This document shows positions 13,580 through 26,806 of a stretch of DNA of 64,000 bases, piece after piece. Source of the stretch: Cololabis saira (lineage: Eukaryota; Chordata; Actinopteri; Beloniformes; Belonidae). The stretch is taken from the NCBI RefSeq assembly GCF_033807715.1, contig NC_084592.1, forward strand, positions 25,140,001 to 25,204,000. Direction: 5' to 3'. The stretch's first letter is position 1, and each line of letters opens with the position of its first letter. Below the pieces are notes generated by a model that was not told the DNA's origin, did not search any database, and saw only the letters and a program-made list of their open reading frames with translations. A program made the translations under genes and the position numbers.

Positions 13580-16016
13580 GTATCAGCAGAACATGGAAAC
13601 TTTTATTCCTTTCATTTGTGGTGTTTGCGGTGTTCACAATGGCCCTCTGAGGTGTTTGCCCTCATCTGCTGGTCTAGAATGTGCAGAACTGCCAATCATC
13701 TGGGAATTCATCTGCCACCAGTGAAAGTAGTACCATGAATCTAAAAAGGAAATATTGTTTTCTGTGCTGTCATTTTCTTTGGCTCCCATCTGTCTGGATA
13801 ACAGCTACCTCGCAATCCAATTCCTGTAGTAGTTTCCTCTACATCCAGCATTTTACCTCAGCCGGGGTCATTTTTAGTCGTAGCACGCTGGGCTGCGGGA
13901 TCACAAAGCACCGAGGCATTGACGACAGTTGCTGCTATATTTTCTGGGAATGACGCTCGGTTCAAAATAACATATGAAAAGGGCGATAAAAAGGTACGAA
14001 TGCAGCAACACAGGTGTTGGAAAGCTGGAGTCGTGTTTCTTGCATTCTTGGTGGATGTCAGTTTCAGTTTTGAGAGTCCGTAATACAAAACCTCAATATG
14101 AGAACATTAGCACCACTCGTGACAACCCATGTTACATGAAATACAATTTTCTATTTATATGTTCGTCTTTATGGGAGCAGTTTTTTCGGTTCCCTTTTTC
14201 CTGTGTCTCAACTTCACCTTGTGTTTGTCTCCTCGTTGGGAGCGCCATTCTCCCAGGGGGTGTGTTGCAAGCACAGTCGTCAGTTCTGGGCTGGGAGGGA
14301 AACATGCATTGGGCCTGCAGCAGACGGCAATAGTATTATGGAGATGTCAGAGCTCATAACATTGACTAATGATTTCTTAAGAAAGTGAAAATAGGTCCCT
14401 TGGAGTTTGCATGCAATTTTCTTGATTGGCTTTTAACACTGGGTGAGCACAGCCCGGTCGACAGAGGCCTGCCTGGTGATTTATTAGAACTGTGTGTGTG
14501 TGTGTGCCTGTGTGTGTGTGAGGTGGCAGCAGCAGTTGCACTGCGGGAGCAGCTGCACACGGCTTCACACACCTCGTTTGTCTCAGGGTTGTCCTGGCTG
14601 GCTAATGCCCCCCGCCACTCCCACCCCCACCCCGGGCTCACTCCTTAAAGCCCAAAAGCCCAGACCAAAGCCCGCGACTCCAGAGTACAGCATCTGGAGA
14701 CTTTAGAGGTGGGACCCTGGCCCGGTTTACTGCCACTGCATGTGGATAGAGAAAGACTGGGGGGTCAATAGGCCAAGGTTGGCTGTCAGAGACTAATTAT
14801 GGGCCAACAGGAGTCCAATCAGGGTTGGAGGTCACCGTCTCAATTGCTTTTCAAGGTGTCTAAAACATAAAATTGCAGATGTTCCTGTTTTCAAAATGAA
14901 AATGTTTCTGCTTTCTGTTCCACATAGTGTGGATGTTTCTGCAGCTATAGTGTGAGAAAACAAATGTTGTTTCTTCTAAATACATAACATTTAATTAACA
15001 TGCAGTGGTCAGCGATGCAGTGCTACAGATGATGCTTTATATCTTAACACCCTTTACCAAGAGAATTATGCCATTTGTTTGAATCTTTTTAATAATGACT
15101 GGGCTGGGAATGGAAAGGGAGTTAAAACAACCACTAAGCAATTTATTGGTAAGGGGGTTGGGAGCAAGTAACACAGATTAAGACAGGAGTAAACATTTCA
15201 TTGCAGACAGGGGCTTAGTTAAGAACACAAAGCAACAAATGTACAGTATTTGTACAATAAATATACAAGTATATAAACAGCTGGAATAAGGCAATGATAC
15301 ACAAGCCACTGTGAATGTCGGCCACTTAAGCCAATAAGAGCGTTCCCACCAGAAGCACTTCAGCGTTTTTCAGAGGACTATTTGGCCTTCGGCCCGAGCT
15401 GAGGCACATTGACGGCAGATTGGATCAGCAGAAAGTCAGACACAAGATTGACAGAGTCCAATTTGATAATAAAAAACACGAGTAGGCTCCAACTCGTTCT
15501 TCCATGTTACATAGCGACCCCGGTCTCAGAAACAATCTAAACCATTTATGAGGAGAGGTTAAATTTAAAAAGTCAGTACACTGTATTTGACATTGATTGT
15601 ACTTTTTATAAGTATAATAACAAAAATGACAAGACATGGTGAGAAATATATCTTTAGCAGTTTGCTGTAGGACTGTCACGCTCTCTCAAAACTGTCAGGT
15701 AGACTCACGGCCTCCCAAACCGGGCCTAACGGGCTGCTTCGCAAGGCATTCTGGGCCTGAGGTCACACCAAGCATGGTGCGGGGATCAGTTCATAACGTG
15801 AATAAACAAAGAAGGCCTTTGAGAGGGTATTAATATTACACTCCTTTAAAAAACAAGTCAACTTTTTCGGTGGATTTGAAGAGGAATTGAGGGACGGCCT
15901 GCTTCAAAGAATACACGTCCCACGGCAGATGAAAATACACAAAAATGAGCTTTGCAAATGGTGTGACAAGTATCTTTTGTACTTTAATCAAGATTTGTAA
16001 AAGGTCTAATCTGTCT

Positions 16017-16352
16017 AACGGTTTGGTAGTTAGAACAAGAAGGTTTGTGGTTCAAATTCCAGCTGTGTAACTATTCCGGCTGTCCTTGTTCCTACACTGG
16101 CTCTGCTCGGTTTCCACCCACACTCCAGAGATGGGATGATCGGAGACCCTACATTGAGCAAAGGTGGAAAAGTGATTGTTAGTGGTTGTTTGCCTCATTT
16201 GTCTCCGTGTGGCCCTGTGATGGACTGGTGATCTGTCCAAGGTGCACCTCTCCTCTCGCCTGATGACAGCTGGGGTAGGCCCCAGCTGTCCCAGTGACCC
16301 TGAATAAGATGGAAGCAGCAATGGAAAATGAATGACTGAATGAATGACCAAA
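16017..16352 (+). mobile_element. decayed tRNA-derived SINE
   Basis: A tRNA-like head carries a B-box-like GGTTCAAATTCC (16049-16060). The 3' part is shared with many teleost SINEs: GGCCCTGTGATGGACTGGTG, CTGTCCAAGGTGCACC, CAGCTGGGGTAGGCCCCAGC and GTGACCCTGAATAAG. It ends in a TGAA-type tail. A minus-strand fragment of the same 3' segment lies at 45885-46075. Confidence 0.75.
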
Positions 16353-18689
16353 ATGGAATCAAAGTGCCCATTAAGCTTCTGTCAGATGAGCTAAGTGGTA
16401 ATGATCAGCACTTCATCATCCCCATCACCAGCCAACAGGAGAACATGTACCAAATGGCCTCATGTCTATGTTGAAGGGGCCAGTTTTGGTCTGATGCAGC
16501 TGTCTAAGCTCCGCCAGGTTCTGGCATAGCCTTCCCCTACTTTCTGGCCCAAATGCTAGAGCGTTTCCCCTCCACCTCGCCTTGCTTGCCCCGTGAGCCC
16601 TATAAAACAAGAAATGTCACTATCCTCATTATTTTGAGGTCAAAATAAAAATAACGTCTCCACATTTTATTTATGCCTCCTTCTTTTCAGGCTGGAAACT
16701 TTTTTTCTATATGTTTTCACATCCACAGGAGGTTTAAAAACCATCCTTTGGCATCAGACATATGTTGTTTGTTTTCCCCTTATTTTTCCTTTTTCCTCTA
16801 GTTCTGTTTCCTCTCCAATCATTTAGTCTCTTGAGTCGCTGTGATGTTTCTGAAAATGTAACAACAAAGGAAATGGAGAAAATGACAAGGGAGGCGAAAC
16901 AAGGTCATTTGCAGTTTACGTCTCAGTGGAGGTAGCAGAAAGGAAAAGAGGGCAGAATATTTGAAGAGAGGAGAAATAAAAAAAAAAGAAATGATGAAGA
17001 TCAATAATCCTGGTACAAAGCTGTTGATTTTCTCTTTTTTTTTTAAACTTTCTCAACCTAAAACTTCAACATTTTAGATATTCAGCATATAAATTTGTCC
17101 CAAACTGCTATAAAACAGATCATTAAAAGTGATGAGGTCTTCTCAGGAAGTGTCACCCTCCTCCCTCCACTCCTCTCATGCAAACCGCTACCCCTTCCAT
17201 CTAACCCCAAATTCCCTCCTCCTCCTCAGACAAATCAGTTTTTCCAAGAGGTCCTGGGGGGCCCTCAGCATTTTGACAAGCCTCTGATCTGGCAGGAAAA
17301 GACTCAATCATTGTAACAACACCCACTCCACCACCTCAAGTGCATCCCTTCCCTCCCCTCCTTCTTTTTCTTCTTCTTTCCTCTCTCTGTTTGAGATCAC
17401 AGGTCTCTTTTCTCTTCTTGGTATGCCGTCTGGCCTCAGTGGGGCGTTTCTGACACTGTTACTTAACGGCAGCCGGGTGGATTTCTATTCTAACACTCTT
17501 TTGATGATACGTATCTTATCTAACTTATATCGCACTGTCATGGATGATGCAGAGAATATCTCGAGTGGGAAAAATAAACAAAGCAAAACCTGTTTTACTT
17601 GTAAGAATAAAATAATCCAAATTAAGGGAAATACATAAAGATATACAAACAAGGTCATTATGAAAAATAAAATTATGTTAAAAAAAGTATAAAGTGAGTA
17701 AAGTAAATCCATATTATTGGAAGCCTTGTGCCCCTTTGAAACTTTTGTCAGATTTGAATGGCTTAAAGGCTGTTCACTTGCCTTTTTTCGCCTGCATTCC
17801 TTGGAGTTACCCTGTCCCCGGATAGCATTTCCCCGAATCACTCACACAAACATTTACCGTGACTCCAAATTTCCCCGCGGATACAAGTCACTTGGACGGG
17901 AGGTGGACTTCCTGATATTCACATGAGTTTGTTTACATTGCTTTGAATAGTATTCCCCAAGGGAGAACTTATTATTCTGTCTTTCTGTCCTGTCCTTTCC
18001 TGCCCTTATTCTGTTCCCCAGTGTTTTTCAAACCTGTCAGGCAGGTGCAGCAAGTCTTTATTAAAAAAAAGAAAAAAGAAAAAGGAACGGCTTTAAAAGC
18101 TGCTTCCTGCTCCAGCGGTGGATTGATTGTTTTGTTATTAGTTCCAGTTTGAACTAATGAGTTTTGACCTTGTTCCTTAATCTCTGCTTTGATGAGATCC
18201 AGTTTCACAAAAGCAAAGGAAACCAAATATATATACAAACCAGTAGTACGGACAATGAAAGTTTGACATCGCTTGACAAAGTTGGGTCTCTTGTTTCTTT
18301 CAGCCTCCACTCCACTCTCCGTCTTTAATATTCATCTCTTGCTCTTTATAGGAATCTCTACCTTTTGTCCCTCTTAACCCCCCCCCCCTCACCCGCCTCC
18401 CACCCCTTGAAGAAACATCAATCAGAGGTAGACGGAGCAATGCCCGCAGCCTTTCTTCCTCACTCTGTTGTTGACTGAGCAATCTAAAGTCCAGCATGGT
18501 GCATTTAATTTGATTTGATTCAATTGAAACCATCCAGTCTAATAAAATCTAATGTTGCATGCTTCCTCATGGTAAATGTACTGCAGGAAGAAGGGATGAA
18601 ATGAGACATTAGCTGATGCTGCTGTTGTTAACAATCTTGTTCTTGAATGTATCGTGTAAATATTTATAGTATAAACATTTTCATCCCTA

Positions 18690-18730
18690 TCTCTCTCTCT
18701 CTCTTTCACCTATACACACACACACACACA
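18690..18730. repeat. (CT)n and (CA)n tracts
   Basis: A CT run followed by a CA run abutting the left end of the Tc1-like element. Confidence 0.85.
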
Positions 18731-18732
18731 TA

Positions 18733-19670
18733 TACACTCACCGGCCACTTTATTAGGTACACCTGTCCAACTGCACGTTAACGCACATTTCTAATCAGCC
18801 AATCACATGGCAGCAACTCAATGCAGTTAGGCATGTAGACATGGTCAAGACGATCTGCTGCAGTTCAAACTGAGCATCAGAATGAGGAAAAAAGGTGATT
18901 TAATGGACTTTGAAAGTGGCACGGTTGTTGGTGCCAGACGGGCTGGTCTGAGTATTTCAGAAACTGCTGATCGACTGGGATTTTCACGCAAAACCATCTC
19001 TAGGGTTTACAGAGAAAAAAAAAGTGAGCGGCTGTTCTGTGGACACAAATGCCTTGTTGATGCCAGAGGTCAGAGGGGAATGTCCTGACTGAGCTGATAA
19101 ATAGGCAACATAACTTAAATAATCACTCGGTACAACCGAGGTATGAAGAAGAGCATCGCTGAACGCACAACACATCGAACCTTGAGGCGGACCGGCTACA
19201 GCAGCAGACGACCACACCAGGTGCTTCTCCTGGCAGCTAAGAACAGGAAACTGAGCATACAATTCACACAGGCTCACCAACATTGGACAACAGTAGATTG
19301 GATAAACGTTGCCTGGTCTGATGAGTCGATTTCTGCTGCGACATTCGGATGGTAGGGTCAGAATTTGGTGTCAACAACATGAAAGCATGGATCCATCCTG
19401 CCTTGCATCAACGGTTCAGGCTGGTGGTGGTGGTGTGATGGTGTGGGGGATATTTTCCTGGCACACTTTGGGCCCATATACCAATTCATGTCATTAAGCG
19501 CAAATCATCTCAGACTGGTTTCTTGAACATGAAAATGAGTTCACTACTCAAACAGATCTCAGTCCAATAAAGCACCTTTTGGATGTGGTGGAACGGGAGA
19601 TTGGCATCATGGATGTCCAGCCGACAAATCTGCAGCAACTGCATGATGCCATCATGTCAAACAAGATTTA
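18733..19670 (+). pseudogene. decayed Tc1/mariner-type transposon, truncated
   Basis: It begins after a TATA flank with ACTCACCGGCCACTTTATTA, a left terminus typical of a fish Tc1-like family. Translation in shifting frames gives a helix-turn-helix segment (SISETADRLGFSRKTISRVY), a GHKCLVDARGQR stretch, SERTTHRTLRR-like residues (19143 on), NVAWSDES with the first catalytic Asp near 19318, and RVRIW...GGGGVMVWGIFSWHTLGP near 19340-19480. The second catalytic block is missing, with the sequence jumping to ISDWFLEH at about 19510. The final DVVEREI-MDVQPTNLQQL part (19580-19640) follows. Frameshifts, an internal deletion and no right inverted repeat make it inactive. Confidence 0.85.
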
Positions 19671-20226
19671 GTTTGCTTTCTCTAGCATGTGTTGTAACTG
19701 GTGCACTAATAACAGATATGATGCAGTAGTTGCAAAGTCAAACTTTTGAAAAGTAAAACTGTTTTAAAAAGGCATATATAGGCCAGCTAATGTATATCCA
19801 TTCACTTTGTGAAAATGTTCCCTGTAATCCTTCCATCCGCAAACATTTCCCCGGTACAGAATGTACCGAACCAATGAGTTTCTGATAAGATTCCAAGAGC
19901 AGCTACTTAGACAACCAAGATGTAAAAAAATATAAATGATATAAGGAATGATATGATATGATATTAAAAAAAAAAACTAAAAAAAAAAAAAAAGCAAGAT
20001 GGCTGCACAATTGAATAACACATTGGAACAATTTTGATTTACTGGAAAAAAATTAATTCAATGTCTATTTCCAACACACCATTCAAGATGTCTTTTGTTG
20101 ATACTAGTCTGATTGTTTCTTTGCTTAACTCATATGCTTCATTCTTCAGTTTGAATTTAGGCCTATCTAGCAGCAGTTCTTCTGCGTCCGTTGGTTCTGC
20201 ACACTGCACCCAAATCAGAGATGAAT

Positions 20227-20285
20227 CCAGAGGAACCATACTAATTCTTTGTATTGCAGAGGAAAAGAATTAGGATGGCTAGCCA
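20227..20285 (-). repeat. dispersed repeat fragment (30.5-kb family)
   Basis: The reverse complement matches 30541-30598 with roughly nine differences over 58 bp. Shared blocks include CCAGAGGAA, ATTCTTTGTAT and AAAAGAATTAGGATGGCT. It lies opposite in orientation to the copy in the epha3 3' UTR. Confidence 0.7.
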
Positions 20286-21378
20286 TGCTTATTAGGAGCA
20301 TCAGTCATTCAGTCTGACAAACTTGATTAAATCCTGATGGATGGCTGGTGTGAAAGCTGAAAGCTGAAAACCATTTCATACAGTATGTCACATGTTTGCC
20401 TAATATTTTTTTCCGGGAAAGGCTTTCAGGTAGAAGGATTTGTGTATATTTTTTTACCCAAATTGGTCTTTTCTCAAACGTAATCATGTGCTTCAATTTG
20501 GAACAGGCTCTTCAGTCGTAGAGGTGTCACTCAGCCATGCAGATTTTCTGTCCCACCCAAACAGCGTGTGCTGGGACCTGATTTCCTCATGGTTTTTGTG
20601 GAGTATTGACCGTATTGAAAGTGGAGCTTATACGAAATAGATGCTAATAAGTACAGACATGACTTAGCCTCAGGCTCTGATATGTCTACCTGGGTTTGCT
20701 GGAGAAAAAGCTGGCTAATTGGGACCAGAACTCAGGTCACAAACTGTGTTATCCAGCAAAATGTAGACCTTAGTGGGGCTCCTGCAGTTCCTCCTGCAGA
20801 GTTTGAAGGAAGATCACGATGGCTGCACATGTGTCAATGAATCACAGAAGCTGCACTTACAGTGATACACCTATACTCATGAAACGTAGGGTAGGATTAC
20901 ATAGGCAATTCCTTGCTGGCTACTTCTGCAACACCTTCTTCAAGAAAACCGGAACTAATCATTGTAACATAAAAACAAACGAGTAATAAGACACTTTTTC
21001 AAGTAGAAAACCCATATCTTCCAGTTGCTATTCCTCTGACATGTCTATTAAGTCACCACTGTCTGGTTGCTGACACCAGTCACGAATTCCTATCCACATC
21101 TGTGCTCAAATGCTGTGTGCTTGAGGGCACAGACTTGCAGTGTAGACACTCAATATTCAAACCGTCCGTAGTTCGTGTCTGACTGCGGGCCAGACAGCAC
21201 CTGTCAGGCAGTATATAAGACTGTCAGCTGATGGTCGGCGTGATACAAATGCACCTGTTTTCCTGAAACTATCCTCTGGCCACTCGAGTCATTTAATGTA
21301 TAAAATTGCGACAGGCCGTTCATCATTTCTGCAGCATTTGTTGCTCCTTTAAAAATGTATGTTGCATCCTTCTGTCAG

Positions 21379-21534
21379 GCCGGCCAACCTGTTGCTGAAC
21401 AGGAGCAGTGTGGAGGTTCCCCCGATGGGGTCGACAGGTGACTGGATGGATGCAATGAGGACCTTGCCCTGCAAGGAGGCCTTCTCCGGGGTCAGCTACA
21501 GCTCCTGTGACACCCTGGCCAAATCCTCCACAGA
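21379..21534 (+). CDS. epha3: epha3 exon 6 (linker and SAM start)
   Basis: A 156-bp exon with acceptor ttctgtcag and donor GA|gtaaga. The first base completes the arginine codon, then PANLLLNRSSVEVPPMGSTG, DWMDAMRTLPCKEAFSGVSY and SSCDTLAKSSTE. It starts the SAM domain, a helical interaction module. The first SAM helix GDWMDAM and the Y-SSCDTLAK stretch fit EphA3. The linker is more diverged than the kinase, as expected. The split last codon (GA|G) gives Glu. Confidence 0.93.
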
Positions 21535-24479
21535 GTAAGACAACGACACACACAGACACACATATTAAGGTTCTCTGCCCATTCAAGCCAGAGTTTACAG
21601 GGCCCCTCTACCAGAGGCAAGGCAAAGGAATCTGAAGAGACTCTTGGTGAAGTTCAAATTCACACACACCCACTTGTTCTCAGTAAATGAAGAACGCTTT
21701 AGAGCCATTTGTAAAGATTTCCAAATGAGACTCAGGGTAACTCAGGATGACGGGTCTTTAGCCACGCTCTCAGCGTTGCTGGTATGAGCAGAGGGGAAGG
21801 TGAGAGTATTTAAAGAGAGAGGAAAAGTAGAGCAATGCCAAACAAGAGAATTCAAAAACGCAAGTGGAAGAGTTGAGCGCAGCGAGTGGGAGGCTGTTGT
21901 GGGAGAGAAGGAGATGGGAGATTTGTTGAGATAAAAGAGCAGATAGAGGGGTCTTTGAACGAGAAAAACGAAGGCGTAGCTGTCAAATAGGTGTGCAAAG
22001 AAACAGCACTCCTTCTGCTGCAAAGTACAAAAATGCAAAACAAAAACCAAGAAAAGCTTGCCAGAATCCTTGAAGTCAAATCTTTAAAAAACCCGAAACA
22101 AAAGTACACACTGCCGTACTTACAGTACATTCCTGAATCAAATATGTTCACTTGTACCACTTCCTTCTGATGAGTCATCTTTCAGTTTTTCCCATATGTG
22201 TGGTCACTTGACATCTTTTAAAATGTATCCTCATATCCAACACATGGTACTTGTAACAACTACAAAGACTTTTTCTTGTACATTTTCCATGAAATGTATT
22301 CTCTTCCTCACACCCTCCCATCCCCCCCTCGCTCTGTTGGCCTGCTGCTGCTTTAATTGAAGTGGAATGTGACAGGGTAAATAATTGGACATTTCTAATC
22401 ATTGTGATCAAAGCAGCCATTCACCGTGGTGATTCGCAGCACTGGGGTAATTGGGGAGTGCTAGTCAACGCTACAAGCAGCTGTAACTCAATAGCTTACC
22501 AACAAAGGCAGTCATTAACAGCGTTGGGCTTACTGTGTTAGAAAGAAGCACTTTGAAATGGACAACTATTTAAATGATGTTGCCTTTTGCTGCTGAAAAG
22601 GCCAACAGTGGAGGAAGTAAAGCTGTTGGGTGAAAGAAACTCCCCGTATAAAGGAACTCTGAAAAGTAGCGACTTGTGACGGAAGCATGTCAAAATGTTG
22701 TCAGTTAGAAATATAACGAGTAATGCTGTTTGACGATGATGTCATTATTCAGAACTCATGTATTGTATAGAGTTATGTTCTCAGTCCTGAAAGGTTTCTC
22801 AGAGTTGACTGTCGTCTCTTACCTTTTTTCTAGTTTATTATCGGTAGTTCTATCATCTCTTCTTTAAAAATGTTCTTGTTTTTTCTTTTCTTTTCCAGTA
22901 ATTTCTCTTCCACTTTAATCAATGAACTGGATCAATGGGTGAAAGCTTGTCTTCAATACATACAGTATAATGTATAAGGGCTTACACTTAAATGGAGGTG
23001 AAAATCCACGTTGGTGTAGATGTAATTTGTCACTCTGAAACTGCAGAAGAATAACATCAGACTAGAAAATGTGTATTGGTCTGCATTGCCTTTTCTGTGA
23101 GTAGATGTTAAATTGAATCAGCGCTGAATTAATCCACTGAAGACTCTGTCCGAAGCATCCAAGCTCAGCTACAAGGCTAACAGCTTTGGCTCAGACGATC
23201 TATTGCTCAAAATAGATTGCTCTATTGATTCGTACAGTCTTAATCTAGTCCTTGATATTCAGCACAAGACCTGGCAACGCTTTGACCTCAGAGGAACAGT
23301 TATCATAGTTGGCTGCAGCATGCTGACTCATCTGCTGGGGTAATTGATTAATCCTTTTGGAAGATGGGATGGACTGACTGGAAAATACTGCATCATTTGA
23401 ACCGTATTCTTTTTCTGCACAGGGTGCACATCAAGTTCATTTCAGGTGTTTGATTGAGGGAATGGTGAACTGAATGGTGGACGTGACTTGCTTACACATA
23501 AAAAAACAAATAAACAAAAAAGGAAACAGCGCAATAGTACATTATGAGTGCATACACTGGATTTGTTCTCTTTTTCAATTCAGTTCTGCTGTCAAAAGTT
23601 TCTGTTTGAGAAAACATCATCATAACTACATTAGCTCACGTTTAAAAGTTTAAGACATTGAAAACACAAAAGAGACAATCTCTTGCTTGTGTTTGCATCA
23701 AATAAATGCATTGAAAAAAAGAACCAGTCGAAAAGTTGACAGTGCCCAGCAGGAGTTTTGCACTGAGATGGTGGTATTTGTTGATTCAGTGGTAACGCAT
23801 GGGAAGGGGACAGAAACAATCAGATGTTAAACTTTAGAAAAGACGTTTTTACATTGGGTCCTGCTAATATCGCTGGATGATAAATGCGTGTTTAATACGC
23901 ATTGGTAATGTAAACGCAAAGCGTGTTATTTATCAGCTCAGGCCTGAAGGTGAGTTGAGGGGAGGGAAAGCGAGTCAGGAGGCGTCATCTGCGAAACATA
24001 ACGTAAGCTGATTGGGCATGTGCCTGTAGAATAACATATTGTCCCTACATCAGTAAGATTTATCGCTGTCAGACAGGTGTCATTTTCAAAACGAGGATGG
24101 CCATGTTTTGCTTCTTGAAAACCCTGGTTTGTCATCTTTTTGTCCAGTTGTTCAAACATGGACCATCAGTGACCTTCGTGGTTTTGGACATACGCCGGTT
24201 TATCGTGTCCTCATCCTTAGCTGCTCGCGGATCTCCTCATCTCCCCAGTTACCTATTTTGCAAATAAAGATCCGACCTGTGACCTCCTGCTGCTGTTGTT
24301 ACTTCTATCAGCAGTTTCTTTATTTAATAAAATAATAATAGATAAATAAAAAATTCCCTGGTGAGAAAAGCCCTCAACTTGAGGTGTTTTCCTTTGAATT
24401 CATTACATTATTGTGGCAGATCAAAAGATTGATATATAACAAGAAAAAAGTGGCTTTATAAAGTAATTTATTTATTTTT

Positions 24480-25060
24480 TTAACAGACTTGAACAGATGC
24501 AGTCCTAGCCATTTACATCCACTTGGCAAGAACATTCGCCATCCTCGCCATCGCAGACGTGTGCATGCGTGCGCAACGCGCGGCGCTCTCCTCGAGTTTA
24601 GTTTGGGGAAGAGCGTTGCCGTGGCAACATCGTCGCTGCCAACATTAGCTGCGGCTGCGTTCGCTACCGGGTGCTTTGCGTTTATGAGGCTAAACTTGAG
24701 CTGCTTCGGTGATGAGCAAATTCCTTTAAACAAAGATTACCTATCACTCTACCTTTATCAATGGTGCCGTTTTTAAAAATGTAAATTCCCCATTCCCCTA
24801 TCAACGTAGCTAAACACGCCCACACGCAGAGACAGCCAATCAATGTCCACTTCAAGGTGGAACTGTTTTTCACCCACAACTCAAGCACAAGAATCCCACT
24901 GCACAAAAACAGATTTCAAAATAAAGGTAACTTGCAAACAGAAAAAGTAAAGTTAGAGATTAAAAAAATAGATTAAACAATTAAAAAAAAATAACGGGCC
25001 AAATATGCCTGTCATTAATTAATGGCAATTAACGTGCTCATTTGACACCCCCTACACACA
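24480..25060. repeat. unclassified CpG-rich repeat-like region
   Basis: 24530-24680 is CpG-dense (for example GCGTGCGCAACGCGCGGCGC) in otherwise AT-rich intron. It is followed at 24810-25056 by sequence ending ATTAATGGCAATTAACG, reminiscent of fish DNA-transposon ends. No matching inverted repeat was located, so this is a weak call. Confidence 0.3.
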
Positions 25061-26703
25061 TGCATGCTCCCTGGGCATGCAGACATGGGTAAGAACAGGT
25101 GAAAAAAATTCACACTTTTGCTGCATAACAGCTGATGTTAACGACAAAGTCAGCAACTTTTTCACATAGTTGCACCTTCAAAAAGAATGCTTTCAGACTA
25201 CATGATCTTTTCCTCGGCAGAGCTCGCTGGGGGGGGTCGATTAGAAAACAGGAGGTCGGCGGTCAAATATCGGCACTAGATCGCTACAGAAACGGCTGAA
25301 AGATTTGTCAAAGACTTTGGTCAAGTCGTCGCTGAGACATTGCTGCTGGCCAGATGTATAAAAGGCTAAATATCAAGATCCGTTATGGGATTCTTATTTG
25401 AGCTGCAGCCAATATGAAAGCAAGACAGTGATTGAGGGCGACCTGAAGGACAATAGGCACAGAGATGCAAAGAGCTTCCCTGGGTCACTTCCAGATAATC
25501 GACTTTTTGCAGATGTGTATGCCTCATTTCTTATAAATTCTTTGGCAACACAATGTAGTATTAAAGAACAGCCAGAGGAAGGGACTGATGTCAGACTGTG
25601 TAGTGCGTTACCCTCCTTGAACGATCAGTAATGTAATATTAACAGCAAAATGACTTTAAGACTCCCAATTACACAAAAGGGAGTTGTGTAATCTGAAGAA
25701 CCCATAAATCTCAAGTCATATAGTCTGAACGCAGCCTGAAGTGTCTCATCTTCCAGTTATGGTCGCATGATATAGGCGTGGCAAAATATGAACTGCCCCA
25801 GAAGAGCTAATCATGAAGCAAATTAGTGCAACTGCATGGTTTCCAAATGTTTCCAGATCTCTTCATCCATATACTGCAGCAGTAGCGTTTACAAACTGAA
25901 ACTGGATCTACATTTCAGGGCCAAGTTGCAGTAGTAGTTGGGATGCCAGTTGTTACTGTAATAAAGGTTTTTTGTTTCAAAATGAAAAAGATTTTTTGTG
26001 GACAATGTAAAAGCCTTTCACTGCAGGTCAAGGGAACAGATTTGTATGAATTCACCTACAATGATAGAGATGAATGAACAGATTTAGAGAAGGAACTGCA
26101 TCAATGTGTTGTTTGTATTGTATTTGTTTGAGTCAACTAATGTGGAGAAAAGGAATGAAATGTTACTTTTACAACAGCTAACATACCTTATGAAATCAGA
26201 ATGTGACAAATATGTATATTTTCTGCAAACAATATATATAAAAATACAATGAAATGTGCGTTACCATCCAGAATGTTGCAGTTATTGATGATATACCATT
26301 ACAATGTGTTAATTTTGCTGGGCTTGGCTGTGTCTCAGTAGAGTGGTTCTGACCGAGGTCCACGTCACACCGGCCACATGCCCAGAGTGGGAGCCGTCCA
26401 TGGGGATCACCACCCTCTAACGAGCAGCTCCTCTCCATCCTCCTCAGGTTCTGGATGGTGGGTGGAGGACCGAGGCCCCAGGCCCTGCCTGAGACTCAAA
26501 TCTTACCTCCACAGCCACTGCTACTAGCCTTCTACTGTTAAAGGGATAGTTTACGTCTGTTCAGTGACATCTCAATAACTTTAGTAACATATAATTGAAG
26601 CTTCAATTGCAAATACCAGTAAAACGCCGCAAACGTTCTGGAGTATAAACTTTAAAGACAACCTCAAATCTTTAGGCTGCTTAATTTGGACTCAAAATGT
26701 ATT

Positions 26704-26727
26704 ATATACACATATATGTATATATAT

Positions 26728-26790
<63 letters not shown>

Positions 26791-26806
26791 CATACACACA
26801 CACACA
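26704..26806. repeat. (TA)n(CA)n microsatellite
   Basis: TA/CA dinucleotide tract of about 100 bp. Confidence 0.95.

Larger units (their letters stand above)
13580..21378 (+). other. epha3: epha3 intron between kinase and SAM exons
   Basis: A 7.8-kb GT-AG intron. It contains a CA-type run near 14492-14520, a SINE (16017-16352), CT/CA microsatellites near 18690-18730, a decayed Tc1-like transposon (18733-19670) and a small dispersed repeat (20227-20285). About 17335-17400 is pyrimidine-rich. No second gene was found. Confidence 0.85.
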
